NCBI RefSeq assembly: GCF_003732485.1
Contig: NZ_MOAK01000082.1
Location: 195,975-233,155, forward strand
Length of the DNA stretch: 37,181 nt
Origin: Pseudomonas protegens
GTDB taxonomy: Bacteria; Pseudomonadota; Gammaproteobacteria; Pseudomonadales; Pseudomonadaceae
Reading direction: 5' to 3'
In this document: positions 25,626 to 34,702 of the stretch, piece after piece
Position numbering within the stretch: position 1 is the first letter of the stretch
Layout of the letters: each line of letters opens with the position of its first letter
Made by a program: the position numbers and the translations under genes
The notes under the pieces: model-generated
Databases searched by the model: none
Told to the model about the DNA's origin: nothing
Seen by the model: the letters and a program-made list of their open reading frames with translations, nothing else

Positions 25626-28604
25626 ATGGATGTGAATGTTCATCAGCTCAATGTGCTGGCGGCCGGGGTGTTCCTGGCGTTTGCCGCGAACCTGCCGGGT
25701 GGGGCCCAGGCGGCCTACCAGGAAACCGGTCGCCCCGGTGATGCCGCCAGCTGGCGCTCCGCCGAATACCTGCAGGACTGGGGCCTGGACCGGATGCAGG
25801 CGAACCAGGCCTACGCCGCCGGCCTTACCGGTAGCGGGGTCAAGATCGGTGCCCTGGATTCGGGCTTCGATGCGGCCCATGCCGAAGCCTCGTCCCTGCG
25901 CTTTCACCCGGTGATCGCCAGCGGCAGCTACCAGGACGGCAGCGGGTTCCAGGTGTCCGGGGTGCTCAACGCCAACAACGACACCCACGGCACCCACGTC
26001 ACCGGCACCATGGGCGCCGCCCGCGACGGCAACGGCATGCACGGGGTGGCCTTCAATGCCCAGGTCTACGTCGGCAACACCAACGGCAACGACAGCATGC
26101 TCTTCGGCCCCGGTCCCGCCCCGCGCTATTTCCAGGCGGTGTACGGCGCCCTGGCCGACGCCGGGGTGCGGGTCATCAACAACAGTTGGGGCAGCCAGCC
26201 CAAGGACGTCAGCTACCAGACCCTCCAGGGCCTGCACGCCGCCTATGCCCAGCACTTCGGCCAGGACACCTGGCTCGACGCGGCGGCGCAGGTCTCGCGC
26301 CAGGGGGTGATCAACGTCTTCAGCGCCGGCAACAGCGGCTATGCCAATGCCAGCGTGCGATCGGCACTGCCGTATTTTCAGCCGGAGCTGGAAGGGCACT
26401 GGCTGGCGGTCTCGGGCCTGGACAAGAACAACCAGCAGAAATACAACCAGTGCGGGATCGCCAAGTACTGGTGCCTGGCCACGCCCGGCGCGGCCATCAC
26501 CAGCACTGTGCCCGGGGGCGGCTACGCCACCTACAACGGCACTTCGATGGCCGCGCCCCATGCCACCGGGGCCCTGGCCCTGGTGATGGAGCGCTACCCC
26601 TATCTGGACAACCAGCAAGCCCTGCAGGTGCTGCTGACCACCGCCCGCCAGCTCGATGGCTCGCTGACCCAGGCCCCTGGCAGCCTGGTGGGCTGGGGCG
26701 TGCCGGACCTGGGCCGGGCATTGCACGGGCCCGGGCAGTTGCTGGGGGAATTCAAGGTCAACCTGGAGGCCGGGCAGGGCGATGTGTGGAGCAACGGCAT
26801 CTCCGACCAGGCCCTGGCCCAGCGCCAGGTGGAGGACGCCGCCGAGCACCAGGCCTGGCAACAGACCCTCAGGGATCGTGGCTGGGAGCAGGGCCCGGGG
26901 GCCCACGCCAGCCAGCAGGAACTGACCGACTACGCGGTCGGCATGGCCCGGGATGCGGCGGCCGCGCAGCGCCAGTACCAGGGCAGCCTGGTCAAGTCCG
27001 GCGGTGGCTGGCTGCTGCTCAGCGGGGACAGTAGCTATCGCGGGCCGACCACGGTCGATGGCGGGCTGCTGCTGGTCAATGGCAGCCTGGCATCCGCGGT
27101 CACGGTCAACAGCGGTGCGAGCCTGGGTGGCAGCGGGCAGGTCGCGGCGCTGACCGCGACCCGCGGCGCGCGCGTGGCCCCGGGCAACTCCATCGGCACC
27201 CTGAATGTGGCCGGCGATGTGAGTTTCCAGCCAGGTTCGACCTACGCCGTGGAGCTGACGCCGACCGCCAGCGACCGCATCGTCGCCGGTGGCCGGGCGC
27301 ATCTGGAGGGCGCCCAGCTCAGCCTGAGCCTGGAACACAACGCCAACCTGCTCAGCGCCGGGCAGGTCCGGGGGCTGGTTGGGCGCCAGTTCGACATCTT
27401 GCAGGCCGCGGGCGGTATCGATGGCCAGTTCGCCCTGGTGCAGCCCAACTACCTGTTTCTCGGCGCCGTGGTCGATTACTCCGCCAGCGGCGTGCAACTG
27501 GGCCTGGTGCGCAGCGCCGCGACCTTTGCCAGCGTGGCCGCCAGCCCCAACCAGCGCGCGGTGGCCACGGCGGTGGAGCAGCTGGGCACGGCCGACCCGG
27601 TCTACGAAAGCCTGCTGCTGTCGGCCTCGTCGGCTTCGGCTCAGGGGGCGTTGCAACAGTTGTCCGGGGAGATCTACCCGGCCCTGGAGCAGACTTTGCT
27701 CAATCAGGGCCGCGACCTGCGCGAGGGCTTTGGCCAGCGCTTGCAGCGCCTGGGGCCAAATGCCGGGGAGGGCGAGGCGAGTTTCTGGATCAAGGGCCTG
27801 GGTGGGCAGGCGCGTACCGACGGCGACTCGGGCCACAGTTCCTACCAGAGCAAGGGCGGTGGGGTGCTGCTGGGGCTGGACCGCGACCTGGACGCGGACA
27901 CGCGGGTCGGCCTGGCCGCCGGCTACAGCGACACTACGCTGCGCATGGGCGGCGCCAGCCACTCCAGCGCGCAGATCGACAGCTACCACCTGGGCGCCTA
28001 TGCCGGGCGCGACCTGGGCGACCTGCGCCTGAGCCTGGGGGCCAGCCACAGCTGGCATAGCGCCCAGGTGCGCCGCGACCTGCAATACGCCGAAGTCAGC
28101 GCCAGGCAGAAGGCCCGGATCGACGGTCGCAGCAGCCAGCTGTTCAGCGAGGCGGCGTATCGCCTGCAGCTACCGGCCCTGACGTTGGAGCCCTTCGCCA
28201 ACCTGGCCTACCTGCACCTGCAGCGTGACGCCTTCCACGAGAAGGGCGACGCCGCGGCCCTGCGCGCCGGGGCCGACAGCGCCGAGGCGCTGCTGGGCAG
28301 CCTGGGGGGCCGGGGCCTGAAGCGGCTCAGCCTGAGCAGCGGCCAGCCCCTGGAGCTGTCCAGCAGCCTGGCCTGGCAGCACCGCCTGGGGCATGACCCT
28401 TCCAGCCAGCACCTGGCGTTCGCCAGCGGCGGCCCGGGCTTTGCCGTGGACAGCGCAAGCGCGTCCCGGGATGCGGCGCTGCTGGGTCTTCAGGCGCGCC
28501 TTGGAGTCACCGCCCAGCTGGACCTGAGCCTGGATTACCAGGGCCAGCTGGGCAATGCCGAACAGTTCCACAACGTGGGGCTGAACCTCGACTGGCGCTT
28601 CTGA
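25626..28604 (+). CDS. pspA: autotransporter serine protease (subtilisin-type passenger)
   Basis: 992 residues. A hydrophobic signal runs to GGAQA (about residue 29) but has no Lys/Arg at its N-terminus, which is unusual. The subtilase domain carries D78 (GALDSGFD), H121 (THGTHVTG) and S307 (NGTSMAAPHATG). A beta-helical stalk follows at about 460-600, including an autotransporter repeat (SGDSSYRGPTTVDGGLLLVNG) and APGNSIGTLNVAGD. The last ~260 residues form the outer-membrane beta-barrel, ending LNLDWRF. It should secrete its own protease domain (type V), independent of AprDEF. The apr-lipase clusters of the P. fluorescens group are known to carry two such serine protease homologues, pspA and pspB; the symbol follows that precedent. 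Start at 25626 has a modest AGAGAAG upstream. Confidence 0.93.
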   Translation: MDVNVHQLNVLAAGVFLAFAANLPGGAQAAYQETGRPGDAASWRSAEYLQDWGLDRMQANQAYAAGLTGSGVKIGALDSGFDAAHAEASSLRFHPVIASGSYQDGSGFQVSGVLNANNDTHGTHVTGTMGAARDGNGMHGVAFNAQVYVGNTNGNDSMLFGPGPAPRYFQAVYGALADAGVRVINNSWGSQPKDVSYQTLQGLHAAYAQHFGQDTWLDAAAQVSRQGVINVFSAGNSGYANASVRSALPYFQPELEGHWLAVSGLDKNNQQKYNQCGIAKYWCLATPGAAITSTVPGGGYATYNGTSMAAPHATGALALVMERYPYLDNQQALQVLLTTARQLDGSLTQAPGSLVGWGVPDLGRALHGPGQLLGEFKVNLEAGQGDVWSNGISDQALAQRQVEDAAEHQAWQQTLRDRGWEQGPGAHASQQELTDYAVGMARDAAAAQRQYQGSLVKSGGGWLLLSGDSSYRGPTTVDGGLLLVNGSLASAVTVNSGASLGGSGQVAALTATRGARVAPGNSIGTLNVAGDVSFQPGSTYAVELTPTASDRIVAGGRAHLEGAQLSLSLEHNANLLSAGQVRGLVGRQFDILQAAGGIDGQFALVQPNYLFLGAVVDYSASGVQLGLVRSAATFASVAASPNQRAVATAVEQLGTADPVYESLLLSASSASAQGALQQLSGEIYPALEQTLLNQGRDLREGFGQRLQRLGPNAGEGEASFWIKGLGGQARTDGDSGHSSYQSKGGGVLLGLDRDLDADTRVGLAAGYSDTTLRMGGASHSSAQIDSYHLGAYAGRDLGDLRLSLGASHSWHSAQVRRDLQYAEVSARQKARIDGRSSQLFSEAAYRLQLPALTLEPFANLAYLHLQRDAFHEKGDAAALRAGADSAEALLGSLGGRGLKRLSLSSGQPLELSSSLAWQHRLGHDPSSQHLAFASGGPGFAVDSASASRDAALLGLQARLGVTAQLDLSLDYQGQLGNAEQFHNVGLNLDWRF

Positions 28605-28605
28605 A

Positions 28606-28629
28606 GCGCCGGTTGCCACACCCCGGCGC
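28606..28629 (+). terminator. hairpin between the two autotransporter genes
   Basis: Perfect 7-bp arms GCGCCGG and CCGGCGC around a 10-base loop, beginning just after the stop of the first autotransporter gene. No T-run. It leaves only about 50 bp to the next start, so it could affect coupling between the genes. Confidence 0.4.
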
Positions 28630-28678
28630 AGAGCGTCGTCGCGCCGGTCGATTGCCCATACAACTAAGGATGGTCGTA

Positions 28679-31600
28679 GTGAAGCAGTTTCAACCTGGAC
28701 AACCGCACCTTCGCAATACCCGCCCCGGATTGCCCCGCAGCCGCTCGCTGCCCTGGGCGTACAGCCCGCTGGCCAGTGCCCTGGCCGGCTGCCTGGCCCT
28801 GGCCACCGGCACGCAGGCCGCGCCCTATGTGGAAACCGGCAAGCTCGGCGATGCCGCCAGTTGGCGCAGCACCGAGTTCAAGGCCGACTGGGGGTTGGGG
28901 GCGATTCATGCCGACAGCGCCTATGCCGCCGGCTACACCGGCCAGGGCATCAAGCTGGGGATCTTCGATCAGCCGGTGTATGCCCGGCACCCCGAGTTCT
29001 CCGGCACGGACAAGGTCATCACCCTGGTGACCAGCGGCACCCGCCAGTACACCGATCCCTACATTCCGGTAAAGGCTGGAGATGCCTTTCGCTATGACGG
29101 CACGCCCTCGGTGGGCTCGGATGGCAAGCTCGGTTCCCACGGCACTCACGTGGGCGGCATCGCCGCCGGCAGCCGCGATGGCGGCGCCATGCACGGGGTG
29201 GCCTTCGACGCCCAGATCATCAGCGCCGAGAACGGCGACCCCGGCCCCGAGGACGGCATCATCCTGGGCAACGACGGGGCGGTGTACAAGGCCGGCTGGG
29301 ACGGCCTGGTAGCCAGTGGCGCGCGGATCATCAACAACAGCTGGGGCATCGGCATCACCGACGCATTCGCCAAGGGCGGGCGCGATCCGGCGTTCCCGCA
29401 CTTCGGCCTGAGTGACGCCCAGGCCCAGTTCAGCCAGATCCGGCCCTTGCTCGGCACCTTGCAAGGCGGTGCCTATGACGGTGCCATCAATGCGGCCCGC
29501 AGTGGCGTGCTGACCATCTTCGCCGCCGGCAACGACTACAACCTGAACAACCCGGACGCCATCGCCGGGCTGGGCTATTTCGTCCCGGAGATCGCCCCGC
29601 AGTGGCTGACAGTGGCGGCCTTGCAGCAGAACCCGGACACCAGCAGCGCAGAGCCTTACACCATCAGTACCTTTTCCTCACGCTGCGGCTACACCGCGAG
29701 CTTCTGTGTCTCGGCCCCGGGTACACGGATCTACAGCGCCGTGATCGGTGGCACCAGCCTGGAAGACATGACGGTCGGCTACGCCAACAAAAACGGCACC
29801 TCGATGGCCGCGCCCCATGCCGCCGGTGCGGCAGCGGTACTGATGGAGCGCTTTCCCTATATGGATGCGGCGCAGATCGCCGGGGTGCTGCGCACCACCG
29901 CCCGGGACATGGGCGCCCCGGGCATCGACGAGCTGTATGGCTGGGGCATGATCGACCTGCAAAAGGGCATTCGCGGCCCGGGCATGCTGGTCACCGAGCA
30001 GGACATCCCCCAGGAGCTGCGCATCGACGGCGCCTATGGCGCGTCGCAGTGGGTGGCCAACCTGCCGGGTGTGGGGGCGCTGCTGGATGCCGGCAAGCCG
30101 ACCCAGCGGCGCTGCACCCAGTTCAACTGCGGCTTCGATATCTGGAGCAACGACATCAGCGGCCATGGCGGCCTGACCAAGGAAGGCATCGGCACCCTGG
30201 TGCTCAGCGGCAACAACAGCTACGCCGGACCGACCCTGGTCAACCAGGGCCGCCTGGCGGTCAACGGCAGCCTGACCTCGGCGGTAACGGTGAACCAGGG
30301 CGCAACCCTCGGCGGTAACGGCCGGATCGGCGGGCTGACGGCCAACGCCGGGGGGACTGTGGCACCGGGCAACTCCATTGGCATTTTGAATGTGGCCGGT
30401 GACGTGACCTTCCAGCCGGGTTCGACCTACGCCGTGGAGGTGTCGCCGACCGCCAGCGACCGGATCGTCAGCAGCGGCCAGGTGACCATCAGCGGGGCCA
30501 ACCTGGCCATGGTCCTGGAGCCTTCGAGCACTGGCAGCGACAGCGTGCTGGGGCGCCAGTTCGACATCCTCGATGCGGCAGGGGGGATCCAGGGCAGCTT
30601 CGGCACGGTGCTGCCCAGCTACCTGTTTCTTGCCGGCAGCCTGGACTACTCGGCCACCGGCGTGCAGTTGGCGGTACAGCGCAGTGCACGCTCGTTCGCC
30701 AGTGTCGGCCTGACCGACAACCAGGTGTCGGTGGCGGCTGCCGCCGAGCAACTGGGGGCCGGCAGCCCGCTGTTCGAGAGCCTGCTGCTGGCGCCGACTG
30801 CCGCCAGTGCCCAGCAGGCCTTCCAGCAATTGTCCGGGGAGATCCACCCGGCGGTGGCCAGTGTCCTGATCAACCAGGGCCGTCACCTGCGCGACACCAT
30901 GGGCGAGCGCCTGCGTCAGGACGCCGGGGCTGTCGGCAACGGCACCCAGAGCCTTGATGACGGCGCCTGGTTCAAGGTCCTGGGCGCCTGGGGCAAGGCC
31001 GATGGCGGGCATTCCCAGGCCGGCTACAACAGCTCCATCGGCGGCTTGCTGGCCGGGGTGGATGGTGAAGTGGGCGAGGGCCGGCGCCTGGGGCTGTTCG
31101 GCGGCTACAGCGACAGTTCGCTGAACATGGGCGACGGCACCCATTCCTCGGCCAAGGTCGACAGCTACCACTTGGGGGCCTATCTCGGCCAGCAGCTCGA
31201 TGCCGTGCGCTTAAGTGTCGGTGGCTCCTACAGCTGGCACCGCATTGACGTCAAACGCGAATTGCAGTTTGCCGGGGAATCCGAGCGGCTCAAGACCAAG
31301 CGTGACGCCCAGAGCGCCCAACTGTTCACCGAGGCCGCCTGGAGCCTGGACCTGCAACCCCTGGCGCTTGAACCCTTCGCTAACCTGGCTTATGTCAATG
31401 TGGCCAGCGACAGCTTCAAGGAGAAGGGCGGCAACGCGGCCTTGAGGGGCGCGGATGACCACCGCGAGGCCTGGCTCACGACCCTGGGCCTGCGCGCTGG
31501 CCAGCGCCTGCAACTGACCCCGGCCCAAAGCCTGGAGCTGTCGGCTACCCTGGGTTGGCAGCATAACTTGAGCTCAACCGAGGCCGAGATGAACCTGGGA

Positions 31601-31786
31601 TTCGTCGAGGGGGGGCAGGGCTTCAAGGTGCAGAGTCTGTCCCTGGACCGCGATGCTGCGGTGATCGGCGCCCGGGCCGGCATGGCCCTGGGCGGTGGCA
31701 CCCGGGTCAACCTGGATTACAACGGGCTGCTGGGGGCCCGGGACAAGAGTCACGGGGTCGGCCTGACCCTGGACTGGCAGTTCTGA
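28679..31786 (+). CDS. pspB: autotransporter serine protease (subtilisin-type passenger), second copy
   Basis: 1035 residues counted from GTG 28679, which has AAGGA eight bases upstream; the ATG at 28670 overlaps that site and is less likely. An extended, basic signal region of about 48 residues ends at TGTQA. The catalytic set is H154 (SHGTHVGG) and S375 (NGTSMAAPHAAG); the aspartate is D97 but in an altered GIFDQPVY setting. A stalk with SGNNSYAGPTLVNQGRLAVNG and APGNSIGILNVAGD precedes a C-terminal beta-barrel ending LTLDWQF. The DNA around the APGNSIG block is close to 88% identical to the first autotransporter over about 110 bp, showing a duplication with retained or converted sequence. 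Confidence 0.93.
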   Translation: MKQFQPGQPHLRNTRPGLPRSRSLPWAYSPLASALAGCLALATGTQAAPYVETGKLGDAASWRSTEFKADWGLGAIHADSAYAAGYTGQGIKLGIFDQPVYARHPEFSGTDKVITLVTSGTRQYTDPYIPVKAGDAFRYDGTPSVGSDGKLGSHGTHVGGIAAGSRDGGAMHGVAFDAQIISAENGDPGPEDGIILGNDGAVYKAGWDGLVASGARIINNSWGIGITDAFAKGGRDPAFPHFGLSDAQAQFSQIRPLLGTLQGGAYDGAINAARSGVLTIFAAGNDYNLNNPDAIAGLGYFVPEIAPQWLTVAALQQNPDTSSAEPYTISTFSSRCGYTASFCVSAPGTRIYSAVIGGTSLEDMTVGYANKNGTSMAAPHAAGAAAVLMERFPYMDAAQIAGVLRTTARDMGAPGIDELYGWGMIDLQKGIRGPGMLVTEQDIPQELRIDGAYGASQWVANLPGVGALLDAGKPTQRRCTQFNCGFDIWSNDISGHGGLTKEGIGTLVLSGNNSYAGPTLVNQGRLAVNGSLTSAVTVNQGATLGGNGRIGGLTANAGGTVAPGNSIGILNVAGDVTFQPGSTYAVEVSPTASDRIVSSGQVTISGANLAMVLEPSSTGSDSVLGRQFDILDAAGGIQGSFGTVLPSYLFLAGSLDYSATGVQLAVQRSARSFASVGLTDNQVSVAAAAEQLGAGSPLFESLLLAPTAASAQQAFQQLSGEIHPAVASVLINQGRHLRDTMGERLRQDAGAVGNGTQSLDDGAWFKVLGAWGKADGGHSQAGYNSSIGGLLAGVDGEVGEGRRLGLFGGYSDSSLNMGDGTHSSAKVDSYHLGAYLGQQLDAVRLSVGGSYSWHRIDVKRELQFAGESERLKTKRDAQSAQLFTEAAWSLDLQPLALEPFANLAYVNVASDSFKEKGGNAALRGADDHREAWLTTLGLRAGQRLQLTPAQSLELSATLGWQHNLSSTEAEMNLGFVEGGQGFKVQSLSLDRDAAVIGARAGMALGGGTRVNLDYNGLLGARDKSHGVGLTLDWQF

Positions 31787-31826
31787 AGACCGGCTAGCCC
31801 GCAGTCCCCCGGTCCTTCACCGAGTT

Positions 31827-31853
31827 GCCCGAGTCCCGCCACGGGGCTTGGGC
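31827..31853 (+). terminator. hairpin between second autotransporter and lipase genes
   Basis: Arms GCCCGAGTCCCG and CGGGGCTTGGGC give a 12-bp stem with two G-U pairs and a three-base loop. There is no clear T-tract downstream, so partial termination or message protection is suggested. Confidence 0.45.
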
Positions 31854-31899
31854 GGCATGCGTTTGCTCTGACAATTCCAACAACAGAAGAGGCAATACC

Positions 31900-33753
31900 A
31901 TGGGTGTGTTTGACTACAAGAACTTCACTGCAAGTGACTCCAAGGCGCTGTTTTCCGATGCCATGGCGATCACGCTGTATTCCTATCACAACCTCGACAA
32001 CGGCTTTGCCGTGGGTTACCAGCACAACGGCCTCGGCCTGGGCCTGCCGGCAACCCTGATTACCGCGCTGATCGGCAGCAGCGATTCCCAGGGGGTCATC
32101 CCCGGCATTCCCGGGAACACGGATTCGGAACAGGCTGCCAAGGACGCGTTGCACCAGGCCGGTTGGTCCACCATCAGTGCCCAGCAACTGGGCTATAGCG
32201 GCAAGGTGGATGCCCGGGGCACATTCTTCGGCGAGAAGGATGGCTACGGCACGGCCCAGGTGGAAATCCTCGGCAAGTACGATGCCCAGGGCCACCTGAG
32301 TTCCATCGGCATCGCCTTTCGCGGCACCAGCGGCCCACGGGAGTCGGTGATCAGCGACACCATCGGCGATCTGATCAGTGACCTGCTGGCCGCCCTGGGA
32401 CCCAAGGACTATGCGAAGAACTACGCCGGTGAGGCCTTCGGCAAGTTGTTCGCGGATGTGGCGGCCTTTGCCCAGGCCAACGGCCTGTCGGGCAAGGACA
32501 TCCTGGTCAGTGGCCACAGCCTGGGCGGGCTGGGGGTCAACAGCCTGGCGGACCTGAGTGCCGATCGCTGGTCCGGGTTCTACAAGGATGCCAACTACAT
32601 CGCCTATGCCTCGCCGACCCAGAGTGTCAGCGACAAGGTGTTGAACATCGGTTATGAAAACGACCCGGTGTTCCGCGCCCTGGACGGTTACAGTTTCAAC
32701 CTGTCGTCCCTCGGGGTGCACGATACCCACCAGGATTCGGCGACCAACAACATCGTCAACTTCAACGACCATTACGCCTCGACCCTGTGGAATGTACTGC
32801 CGTTCTCGATCCTGAAGATTTCCACCTGGATCTCCCACCTGCCCACCGGCTACGGCGATGGCCTGACCCGGGTCCTGCAATCGCAGTTCTATGACTTCAC
32901 CAGCAAGGACTCCACCATTGTCGTCGCCAACCTGTCGGACCCGGCCCGGGGCAGCACCTGGGTCCAGGATCTGAACCGCAATGCCGAAACCCACAAGGGC
33001 AGCACCTTCATCATCGGTAGCGACGGCAACGACCTGATCCAGGGCGGCAGCGGCAACGACTACCTGGAAGGCCGGGCCGGCAACGATACCTTCCGCGACA
33101 GCGGCGGCTACAACATCATCCTCGGCGGCCAGGGCAGCAACACCCTGGACCTGCAGCAGTCGGTGAAGGACTACAGCTTTGCCAGCGACGGCGCCGGGAC
33201 CCTGTACGTGCGTGACGCCAACGGCGGCATCAGCATGACCCGCGACATTGGCGCGATCCAGAGCAAGGAGCCGGGCTTTCTCTGGGGCCTGCTCAAGGAC
33301 GATGTGACCCACCAGGTCACCGACCAGGGCCTCAAGGCCGGCAGCCAACTCACCCAGTACGCCTCCTCGGTGAGGGGGGATGCTGGCGACAACCTGCTCA
33401 AGGCCCATGCCGCCGGCGACTGGCTGTTCGGCCTGGACGGCAACGATCACCTGATCGGTGGCAAGGGCAACGACGTCTTCGTCGGCGGCGCCGGCAATGA
33501 CCTGATGGAGTCGGGTGGGGGCAACGACACCTTCCTGTTCAATGGCCATTTCGGCCAGGACCGCATCCTCGGTTACCAGAGCGGCGACAAGCTGGTGTTC
33601 ATGGGGGTGAGCGGCGTGCTGCCGGATCAGGACTATCGGGCCCATGCCAGCAGCAGCGGCAATGACACCGTCCTGACCTTCGGTCAGGACTCGGTGACCC
33701 TGGTGGGCGTCAGCCTCGAGCACCTCAACGGCTCGGGCATCACCATCGCCTGA
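31900..33753 (+). CDS. lipA: extracellular RTX lipase, family I.3 (TliA/LipA/PML-like)
   Basis: 617 residues, the same length as the lipase of Pseudomonas sp. MIS38 (PML). Its triad residues fall at the same numbers as in PML: S207 (VSGHSLGG), D255 (GYENDPVF) and H313 (WISHLP). Both lid regions are present (about 46-74 and 146-167), so interfacial activation on triglycerides is expected. RTX repeats lie near 373-398 and 507-545; the C-terminal part carries VTLVGV, used in type I secretion. No Sec signal. The ATG at 31900 follows AGAAGAGG by about seven bases. AprDEF is the likely exporter, as known for TliA. Also called tliA in some strains. Confidence 0.95.
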   Translation: MGVFDYKNFTASDSKALFSDAMAITLYSYHNLDNGFAVGYQHNGLGLGLPATLITALIGSSDSQGVIPGIPGNTDSEQAAKDALHQAGWSTISAQQLGYSGKVDARGTFFGEKDGYGTAQVEILGKYDAQGHLSSIGIAFRGTSGPRESVISDTIGDLISDLLAALGPKDYAKNYAGEAFGKLFADVAAFAQANGLSGKDILVSGHSLGGLGVNSLADLSADRWSGFYKDANYIAYASPTQSVSDKVLNIGYENDPVFRALDGYSFNLSSLGVHDTHQDSATNNIVNFNDHYASTLWNVLPFSILKISTWISHLPTGYGDGLTRVLQSQFYDFTSKDSTIVVANLSDPARGSTWVQDLNRNAETHKGSTFIIGSDGNDLIQGGSGNDYLEGRAGNDTFRDSGGYNIILGGQGSNTLDLQQSVKDYSFASDGAGTLYVRDANGGISMTRDIGAIQSKEPGFLWGLLKDDVTHQVTDQGLKAGSQLTQYASSVRGDAGDNLLKAHAAGDWLFGLDGNDHLIGGKGNDVFVGGAGNDLMESGGGNDTFLFNGHFGQDRILGYQSGDKLVFMGVSGVLPDQDYRAHASSSGNDTVLTFGQDSVTLVGVSLEHLNGSGITIA

Positions 33754-33763
33754 TGGACCTGCG

Positions 33764-33790
33764 GCGCGGGGCTCGCAACGGGCTCCGCGC
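33764..33790 (+). terminator. hairpin downstream of the second lipase gene
   Basis: Arms GCGCGGGGC and GCTCCGCGC (one G-U pair) with a 9-base loop. The downstream run is A8, not T, so it is not a standard intrinsic terminator for the rightward transcript. It may end the secretion operon weakly or stabilise its 3' end. Confidence 0.45.
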
Positions 33791-33917
33791 TGACTTGGCA
33801 AAAAAAATCGTGACCTGTCGGTCGGTTAGCGACTCAAATACCTGTAAAACCCAAGCCTGGTCATGCGTTACCCAAGGTATTGAGCAGTAATCGATTCAAG
33901 GAAAAGGCAGGAAAGTT

Positions 33918-34304
33918 TTGACAGTGAGTAACAGCAAGAGGTGTGCGAGCGGTCTGGTGCTGGCCCTGTGGGCGTTCATGGCATCGGCCGAGGAGCTGCC
34001 TCACAGCTCGATTTTGAAACGTTACGGGGTGACCCCCGATCAATTGCCGGCAGGCCTGCCGGCGCCACCCGAGAAGGAGGAACCGGCCCCCAGCCGTTTC
34101 CATCTGCAGCCGGAGCAGCCCTTTGCAAATCTGCGTCTGGGGGACGGCAAGGCGCCGGAGAGTACGGGCAACATCAGTATCGATAACGCCGACGCCCGGG
34201 AGCGGCAGCGCTGCCAGCAAGTGCGTGACGAGCTGTCAAAGCGCGGCAAGGCTCTGGGGATTTTCTGCGAGCCGGGGCAGGGCCCCTTTCCCTGGTCGCA
34301 CTGA
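33918..34304 (+). CDS. small exported protein of unknown function
   Basis: 128 residues if started at TTG 33918 (AGGA five bases upstream), or 126 from GTG 33924. A short signal peptide (KRCASGLVLALWAFMASA, cleavage before EELPHS) indicates export. The mature ~100 residues are proline- and charge-rich (GLPAPPEKEEPAPSRF), with two cysteines in RQRCQQVRDEL and GIFCEPG that could form a disulphide. I recognise no family. It is separated from the lipase by 164 bp and a hairpin and converges with the lipoprotein gene. Whether it belongs to the secretion locus is unknown. Confidence 0.7.
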   Translation: MTVSNSKRCASGLVLALWAFMASAEELPHSSILKRYGVTPDQLPAGLPAPPEKEEPAPSRFHLQPEQPFANLRLGDGKAPESTGNISIDNADARERQRCQQVRDELSKRGKALGIFCEPGQGPFPWSH

Positions 34305-34318
34305 GTCGCACGGCTGAA

Positions 34319-34543
34319 TCATTTTTCCTGGCGGACGGTGGCCACATCGTCCGCCTTGACCCGGATGGTCTTGCCGGAAATATCCTGGAATTCGTAGAAG
34401 CCATCAGCGGTCTTGGTCTTGGGCTGGTCCCGGGTCAGGTACTGAGTACCGTTCTGCAAGGTCACTACTGTGGGTGAGGCGCAGCCGGACAGGGCCAGGG
34501 CGGCGACACTGGCCAGGAGCAATCCCAGGTTCTTCACATTCAT
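34319..34543 (-). CDS. small lipoprotein, YgdI/YgdR (DUF903) family
   Basis: 74 residues. The lipobox is LALSGC (cysteine at residue 21), so the protein is lipid-anchored after signal peptidase II cleavage. The mature ~50 residues are the SH3-like YgdI/YgdR domain: TVVTLQNGTQYLTRDQPK, then GFYEFQDISGKTIRVKADDV. AGAGG precedes the ATG by five bases. Function of this family is unknown. It is a monocistronic gene, convergent with the unknown exported protein and divergent from the repair operon. Confidence 0.92.
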   Translation of the reverse strand: MNVKNLGLLLASVAALALSGCASPTVVTLQNGTQYLTRDQPKTKTADGFYEFQDISGKTIRVKADDVATVRQEK

Positions 34544-34702
34544 ACAGACCTCTCATCGGTAGGGGCATCCGTGTTGCGTCGGACACTATAAGCATGGCCC
34601 CTTGGTGTAGCGAAGACGACGAAAGTTCGCCAGGACAGCGGAAAAATCTTCTTCCCGCCATTTATCCAATAGTGTTTGCCAGACCGTGGTGTCGGCTGTT
34701 AT

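Noticed and set aside
25581..28085. Leftward open frame of 834 codons opposite the first autotransporter
   Set aside because: Antisense frame with biased composition and no motif; the plus-strand protein has a full catalytic triad and barrel.
31750..33801. Leftward open frame of 683 codons opposite the second lipase
   Set aside because: Composition reflects the complement of glycine- and aspartate-rich RTX codons; no start signal or domain.
33764..33810. Classical intrinsic terminator after the second lipase
   Set aside because: The hairpin is followed by a run of A, not T, on the coding strand, so it is listed only as a hairpin with low confidence.
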